This document shows positions 49,246 through 60,052 of a stretch of DNA of 64,000 nucleotides, one piece after another. The translations under genes were made by a program, and so were the position numbers. A model generated the notes under the pieces. That model was given only the letters and a program-made list of their open reading frames with translations. It ran no database searches and had not been told where the DNA came from. Source of the DNA: Trileptium ribeirensis (Eukaryota; Nematoda; Enoplea; Enoplida; Thoracostomopsidae); the NCBI GenBank assembly GCA_030248225.1, contig JASANE010012862.1, forward strand, positions 1 to 64,000, in the 5' to 3' direction. Within the stretch, counting starts at the first letter, position 1. The number at the start of each line of letters is the position of its first letter.

Positions 49246-50289
49246 ATGGAGACTCAAGTTCTGGCTCCCCATTTATTGAGTTTGATTTTCAAGACAAGTT
49301 CTGGACCCCCATTTATTGAGTTTGATTTTCAAGACTCAAGTTCTGGCTCCCATTTATTGAGTTTGATTTTCAAGACTCAAGTTCTGGCTCCCCATTTATT
49401 GAGTTTGATTTGCAAGACTCAAGTTCTGGCTCCCCATTTATTGAGTTTGATTTTCAAGACTCAAGTTCTGGCTTCCCATTTATTGAGTTTGATTTTCAAG
49501 ACTCAAGATCTCACTCCTCATTTATTGAGTTTGATTTTCAAGACTCAAGTTCTCGCTCCCCATTTATTGAGTTTGATTTTCAAGACAAGTTCTGGACCCC
49601 CATTTATTGAGTTTGATTTTCAAGACTCAAGTTCTGGCTCCCCATTTATTGAGTTTGATTTTCAAGACAAGTTCTGGACCCCCATTTATTGAATTTGATT
49701 TTCAAGACTCAAGTTGTGGCTCCCCATTTATTGAGTTTGATTTTCAAGACTCAAGTTCTGGCTCACCATTTATTGAGTTTGATTTTCAAGACTCAAGTTC
49801 TCGCTCCCCATTTATTGAGTTTGATTTTCAAGACTCAAGTTCTGGACCCCCATTTATTGAGTTTGATTTTCAAGACTCAAGTTCTGGCTCCCCATTTATT
49901 GAGTTTGATTTTCAAGACAAGTTCTGGACCCCCATTTATTGAGTTTGATTTTCAAGACTCAAGTTCTGGCTCCCCATTTATTGAGTTTGATTTTCAAGAC
50001 TCAAGTTCTGGCTCACCATTTATTGAGTTTGATTTTCAAGACTCAAGTTCTCGCTCCCCATTTATTGAGTTTGATTTTCAAGACTCAAGTTCTGGACCCC
50101 CATTTATTGAGTTTGATTTTCAAGACTCAAGTTCTGGCTCCCCATTTATTGAGTTTGATTTTCAAGACAAGTTCTGGACCCCCATTTATTGAGTTTGATT
50201 TTCAAGCCTCAAGTTCTGGCTCCCCATTTATTGAGTTTGATTTTCAAGACTCAAGTTCTGGACCCCCATTTATTGAGTTTGATTTTCAA
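49246..50289 (+). repeat. 42-bp minisatellite with 250-bp higher-order period
   Basis: About 25 units of CCATTTATTGAGTTTGATTT plus TCAAGACTCAAGTTCTGG(C/A)CC. Most are 42 bases; shorter 40-base units lack two bases (GACAAGTTC). In 49689-50192 five 42-base units and one 40-base unit repeat together every 250 bases. Because 42 is a multiple of 3, long open frames appear (up to 167 codons; PFIEFDFQDSSSGS repeats) but each 40-base unit shifts them into a stop, so I do not call a gene. Confidence 0.9.
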
Positions 50290-51772
50290 TCTAGCGGGTT
50301 TTTACATCGCTGTTTTGAAAATGACCTTTTTCGAAAAGGTATTCGCTTTGGTCAAAGGCACTGGACTTACAAGGGTTTCCTGTTGCTCGTTGACAAAAAT
50401 TGCAGGTCCGGAATAATTATTAATTGTACTGATCCAATTTAATGACTCGCTGTAATGGAGCTGATTTGCAAAGCAAGCTATGAATTCTGAGGTCGCCATA
50501 AAGGCCAGTTTTACAATTTTTAACAAATAAACTTTACCTACGTAATTAATTTTTTGTGCCATAGTTTAGTATTCGGAACGCCCATTACGGCGGACTCAGT
50601 TTCTCAGAAACCAGCATACGGAGCTAATATAATTATTAAATTAAAACGTTATGAAACAGCAACTTACTCTGTTGCAACAACAGCACTCGAATACGTTGGC
50701 GCCGTAGTAATACACATTATTTTAAGCAACTACTAGAAAATCACCCAAATCGCAGGTACCATGCTCTACCAAAACGAAACAATTATAGCTTATGTTTGAC
50801 TATTCTGGGGTCGCTAATGAAGATTCCTCAGCTATCTTAGAAGTCATACAAACTAACGGTAATTTCCACGAACATATCATTAGAAAATGCTTTATCATAT
50901 TAAGCATTCTTGCAAAGCAAAGTGCTCAATAGGTACATACAACTAGTTACAACTAATCCTAAAATTTGGTTATATCACTGTTATCATGAAACTTCCCTCA
51001 TAGACGATATTCTCTAGGTATGACAAGTTTAAAATAATGAAACCATGTTAAATAACCCTACAAACCGATCGGTTGCATGATGCAACGAACAAACCTCGCT
51101 CAGTCAAAATTTCCCAACGTTTCTCTTGTTTGCGATATTTTTTTAACTTTAGTTCATATCTAGCAAAAATAGCTGACTTGACAAAGAATTGAGAAGAGCA
51201 CATTTGCAGTTTGCCAAAAGTGAGACGATTCTATGTTTTGTTCATTTTTTTTTTTTTTTGATAATACGCTTCTGACAAGAAGAGTTATAACATGAAATGT
51301 TCGACAGGTCCTAATAATAGTTAAAATGACAATGTCTCAAATCGTAGTCAGATTAATTTTTGACGAATATTTAGTTAGCAAGCAATGATGGCAGAGTTTA
51401 GCCTTAAACAAATAGGAAATTTGGATACCATTCCGCTTTATACCAAAAAAAGCCAGAAATACATCCATCCGGCCAACAGTTATGATCGCAAAGACAGACA
51501 AAAACATTGTTGCAAAGCTAATTTTTTAGACGAAACAACGGTAGCTTCAACAATATTTGTACTCGAAGTCGAAAATAATTATTAGTTAATTAATAAATTA
51601 TAAATTGCTATTTTTGAGACGATATATCACTCCAATAAATTTGCACAAATTTTATATTACAAAAGGAGTTTTTAGTATTTTTCTGCTGACAGTTTCTGTC
51701 ACAATGCGAGCACCCCTTTGAAACCACTTATTTAGCCGTCCACCCATGTCGTCTTTTATAATATGACGAATC
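50290..51772. other. Region 3' of gene 2
   Basis: Probably contains the 3' UTR of gene 2 (- strand). No canonical AATAAA on the - strand was found close to the stop at 51773. There is a T-run of 18 at about 51247. A - strand ATG frame near 50562 (MAQKINYVG before a GTAAAG donor-like site) is too short to call. Confidence 0.3.
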
Positions 51773-52080
51773 TTACGAAAAAGCAGGTCGGACGTAATTG
51801 CTAGCGCCGGCGCCCACAGCATTTCGGGCAAACGGGTTGCCTCCTGTTGAGAACGCACCGGTCGGCGGTGGTCCCATCATAGGAGGAGGTGCGACAGCAG
51901 CAGACGTAGGCGCTGGTGCTGGAGGTGTAGGAGCGCTCCGAGGTGGCGGAGGGCCACTACCAATACCGCCCATCGACGCATTAGGATACACGGGTTGCTG
52001 TTGCTGCTGAGAAGGCGTGAACATCGAATAACCACCGCCTTGTTGCTGTTGCGGTGGCTGCGGGGGCGCTCCCGCGTATC
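51773..52080 (-). CDS. Gene 2, last coding exon
   Basis: The acceptor on the - strand is TATAATGCCTTTTCAG, and the exon opens GA TAC GCG, phase 1, matching the phase-1 exit at 52576. It codes about 101 residues to a TAA at 51775-51773. The protein is rich in Pro, Gln, Gly and Ala: runs of Gln, GSGPPPPRSAP, APPPMMGPPP, then a tail with TGGNPFARN and ending NYVRPAFS. NPF could bind EH domains. The NPFARN tail faintly recalls the C-terminus of TFG-type COPII scaffold proteins, but the evidence is too thin to name it. A GTAAGA inside the stop codon context could act as a donor; phase argues against it. Confidence 0.7.
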
Positions 52081-52575
52081 CTGAAAAGGCATTATACAGA
52101 AAGATGTTACCTAAAAAACTCACGTAGCAAACTAAAAAATAAAATAACCACAGAACCTTTTATATATCAACGAAAAATTAAAACGCTAGCGAATAGAAAA
52201 TTTGAACGCCATGATTATCAGAAATATATGCACTAAATTTGCAATGCGAAAATAGAATTTTAAAAACGTAACAAAGCAATGTTTACAATATATTTGGATT
52301 TCCATTTCACACTGCCGTCCGGCCAAAAAAAAAAGAAATTGTGTCCACGCTTAAATGTTGGCTCACTTATGACTCCAAGCAAAAAGCATAATTAATTTGG
52401 ATAAAGGAATGTATTCAACCGTGTAAGACGACCACGCTGACATGGATAGCCCTTTGTTCACAGCGAACCAGTTAACTGTTGGGTATACTAAATAATATTC
52501 CACGGTTGGCACTGTTGTAAATATATCGAAAAAATATCTATAAATATACCAAAAAACATGTACCACTTAGCTTAC
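52081..52575. other. Gene 2 intron
   Basis: AT-rich, nothing else seen. Confidence 0.5.
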
Positions 52576-52848
52576 CTATCTGCTGTTGTTGTTGAGGCGC
52601 ACCCGGCGGCGCATTCGGTGTCTGAAGGGTTCCGCCAGCTCCGAATGCAGATGCCGTTGAGCTAAACACTGTTGGCGGCGGTGGAACGTGTTGTAGTTGA
52701 CCAGCTCCGCTGCCAGCAGTCGACGAAACCGCTGTCGGCGGTCCCAGCCCCGGTGCCGAAGGTGGAAACGGGGCGGCTGGCTGTGAAACAGCAGCAACAT
52801 TCGGTGGCGCGGGCATCATTTGATGTTGATGTTGCTGGCTTACAGCTG
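52576..52848 (-). CDS. Gene 2, internal exon of 273 bases
   Basis: The - strand acceptor is GCTTTGAATTTTAG and the donor is ATAG followed by GTAAGC, a good match. Phase 1 in and out, 91 codons. It opens AVSQQHQHQMMPAPP and continues Pro/Ala/Ser/Gly-rich (PPTAVSSTAGSG, HVPPPPTVFSS, FGAGGTLQTP), ending PGAPQQQQQI. Composition matches the neighbouring exons, and the split Gly and Ala codons at the junctions are completed correctly. Likely a disordered scaffold or interaction segment. Confidence 0.75.
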
Positions 52849-55747
52849 CTAAAATTCAAAGCCAGAACACTTAAAACTTCCTTCGTTCTACAAAATTAAC
52901 CGAATATCATCCATGTATGTCCATCGGTTTTGAAGGTACAGTAGTTTACGTGTATTGCGCTCCTCGTGGGCACATTTTAGAAACTACGTAAACCCATACC
53001 TATAATATACGTAACCACCGTTACAACAAGTTACAAGTAGCTACATATGCTTTTACACTAGTAGCTTGTCTTATTGCCAAGGTGGTAATTCTAAGCGTTG
53101 AATATGTCTAATATGAAATTACACAGCTATATTCAGCATCAACCTACAAAATGAACCGAATACCAACAATGTTGCATGAATAGTTAACGATTGATGCTCG
53201 TTTATTGCGTATTTATCATCACACTGCGCGAGAATATTGAGGATAAATTGCTCTACAATATGACACCAATAACGCCCAATAAGCTCGAGTGTTTGCTAAG
53301 ATATTAACATTTACATATATTTTGGGACTCATGAGCCATTTGAAAACACATTTTGACCTAAATATGCAACTTAAAATAGTAGCATACCATGTTCGGATGG
53401 CCTCATCATTATGTTTCGAGTTCGTCCCTAGGAATTTTTGGCTTGCTAACGGTGAGCATCCAAGTATCTTTCTAGCCATCTAAAATAGGCCAATTATTTT
53501 TCTCTGCGAGGCAAAAAATATGTCAGTTTTCCTCATGAATATAAAAAATCGGAGAATCCCCGTGGGCTAAAAACACTAAAAATTCAGTGAGTGGATACGG
53601 TTTCACAGTACAGTTTGTATTATTACTGTAGATTAACTACGAATTATATATATATATATATATAGCATTCTCGTGTTGTTCAGTCGATCCAGGTCAGCAG
53701 AAGTTCACCAAGTTTGAACAAGAGGAACCCGAATTTCACTCTGTTCATTGTGGAGAAGGGTAGTTCCTCCATGACTTTCAAGGCAGTTTGGGAAAGCCAG
53801 ATTGCCTTTTTCATATGTTTTGTTTGATGTCTCGTCGCACATTCAAAAACCCGTTTTGACTCAACATTCATAATTCATTTCATTCAAATACTGAAAATAG
53901 CAGTACACTATAAACTAAAATATATAGTGGACTAATTATTGCTCAACAAAATAAGACCAATAATGTACTTATAGCTCATGAACCCATTAAGAACACATTT
54001 TAACCCAAATTCTATATCCTAAAAAAGCCGTGCATAAAACCATTTTATACAGTCTTATAGAGATTTAATTGCTTTACAAAACAAACATAATTTGACACAG
54101 ATATCTACACCAGACAAGATACAATAAATAACGTGGTTTTTCCGGTCCTCCGCGACGCGGCCGAAGCTCCTTCGACCCGCTTTTCGTGGGGAAGATGTTC
54201 GAATCGGTCTTCGAGCTCAACTAAATGACATAACCAAGGTTTCATGCTTTCAAACAAGCTATCGCACGTACCAATCGGTAGCCTTTTAAAAATAGATTTG
54301 GACTATGACTCTGCACTCAACGGTAGCCGTAAAGAAAAGCTTTATGGACAACCTAAAAAGTTCTAGACACGAAAGCAAATTACTAAATCTAAAGTGGTCA
54401 GAAAGGTACTAATTTTCAGTATGTATGAAAAACAGTCTCAGTTCAATGTGTAAAAAAAACTTGTTATCACAACATGAAACATGGAGTACAGTCACGGACA
54501 AAAATAAGCGCACAAAAAACTAATGCAATAATAATTTTCTTCTAACGAATGTTACAACATTCAATTGCGTTTACGTTCGTTCATACACGTACGAAAAACA
54601 TTCTGTTAAACACATGATACGGTTCGTTTGCGTTTACGTTCGTTCATACACGTACGAAAAACATTCTGTTTGATAAGGTTCGTTTGCGTTTACGTTCGTT
54701 TATAAGCGAAGGTTTTAACGCCTTCGATTGTTATGTACTTACTTTTACCAATGACTGTATATGTATTTTCTTTGTCATTGTAGAACTTGTTCGGCATACG
54801 GCAACTTCAAATGTTAGTAAAAAACCGTTTAATCTGGGATCACAAAATAGGGTGTTCAACGGTTAATTTATTAGTTAAAAGTTAACTATTACGTAATATT
54901 ATTTTAAAATTTGCATTACACTTCAAATATGGATGCGAAGCGGCTTAAGTCATTTTTATTCGATTTACCGCTTCGATTGAAAAATGCTATATTTTGGACT
55001 AGTTTTATATTTTAAAGGCTATATTTTCGACTCGGTAAGACCACAATCTTCGTGCTCTCTCGTTGAGCATCATACGAAACACCATTTAGCAAAAATTTGT
55101 ACCGCTGTTAGTTTTTCAGTTACTTGCGAGGCACATGCTCAGGCATCAATTTTCACGTACAAGATATATTAAAAGCATTGTTCGCCACTATTGCCTTCGA
55201 AATAATAATCCGCGGTATAACAGCGTTGCAATAAAATGTCGACTGTCAATTTCGCTCGCTTCTCACGCTCCATCAAATCAAATTTCCTGTTTTTAGCAAA
55301 CCAGTTCTTAACGTTTACAATATAAAATGACCCAAAGGTGTCAAAAGTATAGACATCGCTAGACCTCTGCGTACAACTAAATTGCAAACTGTGATGAAAA
55401 ATGCCCTAAGCGGGCAAGGAAAAAAGAAACAGCGTTACAGCCTCGAATAAATGCATCTTGTTAAGCACAACAGGTTGGTGTATTGGAAAAATATTTTTAA
55501 TAATACTTTATAACGTAGACGTGGTGGAGTCCAGGCGATAGCTACAGCTATTTTAACGGAAAATGCTTCTGGTAAATTTGTGCTAAATTTATTTCGGAAA
55601 AATGTCTTTAAACAATAATTTTTTAGTAAAATAATAGTGGACAAACATCTAATAGTGAAACCCGTCTTGTGTACCCATTCATGATACAATAAATATGGAT
55701 AATTTGATTCGAAATTTTATTGCTCTGCATCACTAAAATGATCTTGG
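52849..55747. other. Large intron of gene 2, part next to the 273-base exon
   Basis: Non-coding. Contains a TA microsatellite (53647-53664), a pair of related stretches (53275-53380 and 53940-54030), and three copies of GCGTTTACGTTCGTTCATAC-type sequence with ACGTACGAAAAACATTCTGTT between 54563 and 54710. Together with 55748-57340 and 57341-58355 this forms a 5.5-kb intron. Confidence 0.5.
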
Positions 55748-57340
55748 GGGTCATTTCACGCTACGATGACGTTTTGCCCCAGAAAAAATGACTAATGACT
55801 TTTTTGGCTCCGATTATCTTCATTTTTACACCCTATGATCAAAAAACATCAAGGATCCGTAATTTGAGGTCGTTATAGTAATTTTTTAACCGTTTTTATG
55901 CTATGGCTTCCCAAATACCACCCCTCTGCTGCTCCGCAAGGTACCACAAAATGGCCTCTGATATGCTCCACGTTGCATCTAGCCTCGATTTTGTGATCTA
56001 TCTCGTGCAGCCCGTCAGCGCGGTCAAAATGACGTTATGCGGAACTCCGTATATCAAAAATTAAACTTTTTATGCCTATTCTTGGGTCAAATTTAACACT
56101 TTTAAAACACGGGGGTGCCGATTTATAACGGTTATTAAATGGAAACGAAGCGGCCATACACGGTAGCTATTCATATCATAGTTTAGCCTGGGGAAGTGTT
56201 GATGCAAAAAAAATTCAAAACATACCCTTTGCCAGATATCTTGGAATACCGGAAGTAGCTTGTGGTCGGGGGGGGTAAAATTTGGCGGGGTGGGGGGGGG
56301 AATGTGAAATGGCCAATTCGACCGTGTTTAACCAGCATAGTTAACTTGAAAACGGTATGTAAGATATTCTATACCACAATTTCCACTATGAGGGTACAAA
56401 ATGTCAGCCCATGTCAATGGTCAGTGTACATGCCTGAGGCCATGGTCGGGGGGGGGGGGGGGGAAACTTAGAATTTTAAAAAAAATAATTTTGCGACATA
56501 TGTCGTCCAAATGTATTGCCACAATGTATTATGAACCAAAAGCGTGAAATTTACTCGAAATAACATCGAATGTCCCTATTTTTCGACATTTTTGTGGTGG
56601 TCGGGGGTGGGTAAAAGCCTGAGATCAACAGGTTGGGGCGCGATAAGACAGAGCTCTTGTCGTTTCACCATTCGCTTCGTGATTGGAAAGAACCATAACA
56701 GACAAATTAATTGACTTCTACTGACTCCACCATACAGCCCTAAACTAGCAACGGTCGGGGGGGGGGGGTAATAAAAGGTGCTAAAATAGATCTTTTGACC
56801 CTAGCGCTGGGGTAAGTAACAGCAAGCACCTGGGTTAATATTTTTCCAAAAGGTATCCAGGGGACAGGTATGATATATGAACAACGTTTATGTACCATGC
56901 ATAAGTAACGAGCAATGACCAAAGGAATTTGGTCGGGGGGGGGGAAAAACTGGGGTTCATGCCATATCGACAGCTGTCACTCTCCATGATTGGAGTAGAT
57001 TTGAAAATCGTGCAATTAAAAATGTTGTGTAGACCTGACTAATCCTGCATAGAAAAGAATTTGGGCCATAACTTCGAACACGGAGCCACGTCACTATCCG
57101 AAAAAAAGAGGTCGTAAAATTAGTCATTACGATTTTTGTCAATTTGGGACTTATGTGGATGTCCAGCCTCTTACGGCGTGCGTGAAGCCGAAATTTTTTT
57201 GTTTGAACTAGCTAACTAATGACGCTTCCTAGCGCAAATAACATTTTTACCATTTCCCTGCACGTTTACGTGCTACTGGCCAAAATATCCAGTTTTACCC
57301 CCCCCCCCGACCAAAAGGTCATCATAGCGTGAAATGACCC
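55748..57340 (-). mobile_element. 1.6-kb TIR DNA element, copy 2 (inverted)
   Basis: Same TIRs (GGGTCATTTCACGCTACGAT at 55748 and the complement ending at 57340) and the same interior as 18013-19616, read in the opposite direction. Sampled blocks agree at about 95%. Flanks are CTTGG (55743-55747) and TTGG (57341-57344), consistent with a 5-bp duplication that lost one C from the C-run. G-runs in the recurring GGTCGGG(n)TAAAA motif differ in length from copy 1 (for example the run of 15-17 at 56446). Confidence 0.85.
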
Positions 57341-58355
57341 TTGGACTAAACTATAAATGAAACGTCTTTTAATTACACGTTTTATTTTATTTTTTAAATG
57401 TGATAAGTAATATTCCTTTAATAATGCATTCATTTGGTAAAATAACCCTGGACTATGCCATAGGTGAAACCTAGCTAATTCCCTGTTTTATTATGTTTTT
57501 GAAATGTGATTAGTAATAATCATTCAATAATGCATTCAGCCGCTAAAATGACCATAGACAGTTGTAGTTCTCAGTGAGAAGTTAGTTTTCGACTTCTATA
57601 CCGGTACCAATACGGACAAACAAAAATTCTGTTTCCTATTGTTCGATGATAAAGATAACATTCTTCCTGTTTTCTTAGCAATTTCTTGTTATTGATATCA
57701 AATTTCCAGTTTTCCGTGTTATTTCTCATGCTATATGTCTATTTTCCGCGTTTCTCTTATTGCAGCAACTCTGGCATAACCAAGTCGGCCGAGTAATTTT
57801 TATTCATACCTGTTGAATATGCCGCGGCGTGCTTTTTAAAAACTAAAAAATGAAACAGCGCCTATAAGACGGAGATAATGTGATGATTAAAAGATGAGTC
57901 AAAAGTGAAGAAAATATGCCTCGCCACGCTGAACAAAAATTCTAACAGAGCGATTTCGGTCAGAGATGATAGGGTTTTAAGCAAACAGATTTCCAATAAG
58001 TCTTGGTTTTTTGAATGTCAGCAAGTAATGTGCTCCCTTTGTTATCAACACGAAATAGTTTGCTTAGTGTAAAGGAACGTAAATTTTAATGTGACGGAGT
58101 CGATCTGCACCAAGGAGACAATCTAAACCGTCGTGTTAACCTCAAAAAGAAATTGTTAAAAACCATCGAGCCACGAAATACAAACAGCATGTTAATAATT
58201 CTAACTGTCGACCCGTGGCTTGACACAATAATTATAGCTTACAAGATAATAAAGACATCTTTTCTAAGTTGCAGTATCGAGTTAAAATTTATGCTTCCGG
58301 TTATGTTATTCGAAAAACTGAAAGGTATATAAATCCACTAATAATAGTCAATTAC
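57341..58355. other. Large intron of gene 2, part next to the 111-base exon
   Basis: AT-rich. 57350-57430 and 57450-57550 are related (GAAAC(G/C)T, TTTTAAATGTGAT / TTTGAAATGTGAT, AATAATGCATTCA). No gene. Confidence 0.4.
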
Positions 58356-58466
58356 CAGACTGTGAAATGAACGGCATATGGTTTGGTTGTGGCTGTCCGG
58401 TGGCTGTGGCTCCAACACTTGTTGCCATTATCGGACCGTTCTGAATCGGTGGAGCTGGCAATCCAC
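58356..58466 (-). CDS. Gene 2, internal exon of 111 bases
   Basis: The - strand acceptor is TATATTTTAG and the donor is TCTG followed by GTAATT. Phase 1 in and out, 37 codons: GLPAPPIQNGPIMATS, then TATGQPQPNHMPFISQ. The frame is open only in the phase predicted by both neighbours, and its Pro/Gln/Gly content matches them. Too short to be seen as a stand-alone frame. Skipping it would keep the reading frame. Confidence 0.65.
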
Positions 58467-58875
58467 CTAAAATATAACCACGATATTACGAACATTAAAG
58501 CAACATCCGATACTAGTATGTTAAGCATGTCATTAGGCATTTTCCTTGACCAGTTAAGTCACATGAAATACATCCAATTTTTATCACGCCGAACCAGCAT
58601 GCTATCAAAGCTATAACAATAATTAGCTAAGCGAATACTACGTGCTAGTGCAGTTATATGGCTACACACAGCGTATGTTTACTAGCTCGCAACATGACAT
58701 TAGCTGAATTATTAGAGCTGCTTCAAAGTTTTGACAAAATCTGTACTGTGTGTACAGTACTAATAAATTTCTCAGCAAGCCATTCTAAGATCCCTGCCCC
58801 AAAAGGCAAGCTCAAGTTCCAAGGTACAATACACCTTTTGACGCGTCATCAATCGTGTATTAATAAGCATCCTAC
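58467..58875. other. Gene 2 intron
   Basis: AT-rich, nothing else seen. Confidence 0.5.
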
Positions 58876-59151
58876 CCGAACTCGCAATTCCAGCTCGCTG
58901 TAGCTGCTGCTGCTGCTCTTGTTGGTACGGAAATATTGCCTGTTGTTGATGTTGTTGCTGTGGAGGCGGAAACAGCTGCTGTTGTTGTTGTTGCTCGGCG
59001 CCGCCTGCACTAGCGGACATAAAATTGTGCGTCGGAGCGGGGACTGGTGGGACAATTCCCTGTTGCTGACTGGGCGGCACCGGTGGCATTTGCTGCGGCT
59101 GTTGTTGATGAATTTCGGCCAGCTTATGTTGCTGTTGAGATTCCATCGATT
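58876..59151 (-). CDS. Gene 2, Gln-rich exon of 276 bases
   Basis: The - strand acceptor is TTTTTGTTATTCAG at 59152 and the donor is TTCGG followed by GTAGGA. Phase 1 in and out, 92 codons. It begins SMESQQQHKLAEIHQQQ and is dominated by Gln runs mixed with Pro and a few Phe (QQQLFPPPQQQHQQQ, IFPYQQEQQQQ). Gln codons mix CAA and CAG, so this is a protein-level bias, not a pure CAG expansion. The exon needs one more base from an upstream exon, which would lie beyond the satellite array or outside the window. Confidence 0.7.
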
Positions 59152-59468
59152 CTGAATAACAAAAACTAATTTATTAACTATGATTAAATATTTATGGAAT
59201 TTACTACAGTAAGCTGCGTGTACACTATTAGCTAAACAATACAATATTTTTTAAAGTTTTGCAGTTACCTACAGTCACAGTCCGAAATATAAACAATTTT
59301 TCCATGAATCGTTCGCGAATAGCAATTTAACAGATGTTCATGTTTGAAGAGTTTTATTTCTAACCGTACTGTATTTACACTACGAAAATCCACAAAACAC
59401 AACTATGCAAAATAGTCTTTTAAAAGAATTAATGCCAGGAAATACTAAGGTGAGGTCGCAACTAACAT
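59152..59468. other. Gene 2 upstream intron, first part
   Basis: AT-rich; no feature seen before the MITE. Confidence 0.4.
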
Positions 59469-59920
59469 CTGGCTTCTCCAAAGTGAATTCGGTAAAATGA
59501 ATGCGGGGTGGCATTTTTAGTGCCCCTTGGCGGAAAACGGGTGTTTCTCAGCGAGGGTTCCTGGCTATTTTTGGCTTCCTCGCGATAAACCCCCAGCTGA
59601 AATGACTCGTCAAAAGTTTTTTACAAAAAAATACCTTCTGAACTTGAAAATTTAATTGATATATATGTAAAAAAATGGTTGAACCTTAATCGAAAAGTTT
59701 TGGCACCGTTTCTGAGACCATTTATTAACAATTTCCCTTTTTTTCGCCGAAAAACACAAAGTTTTAAAAAAATTTTTTAATTTCGACCTCATTCTTTGCC
59801 GTCAGCTCAGGTAAGAAGCCCCATTTCACGCCACCTGGCAAAATCCGATATGTCCAAGTTCCGAACAAGGGGCCCTAGTTCGTGCCCGCTGGGGAAATTT
59901 TTAGCGAATGGAGAAGCCAG
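59469..59920. mobile_element. 452-bp MITE with AACAT duplication
   Basis: The ends are CTGGCTTCTCCA and TGGAGAAGCCAG, perfect 12-base inverted repeats. They are flanked by AACAT at 59464-59468 and 59921-59925. There is no coding capacity. Superfamily not assigned. Confidence 0.8.
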
Positions 59921-60052
59921 AACATGATACCCGACTGTTACAAAACTTGTATCAAAAATATACAATTAAGCTCAGATGCATATATATTTACCGCATCAAA
60001 AAAAGACGACTGCGGAATGTTACACTTAATTAAAATTAGCTGTAATAAGACC

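Noticed and set aside
49246..50442. Repeat protein with PFIEFDFQD units
   Set aside because: The frame is broken by every 40-base unit, there is no splice context, and both alternative frames are equally open.
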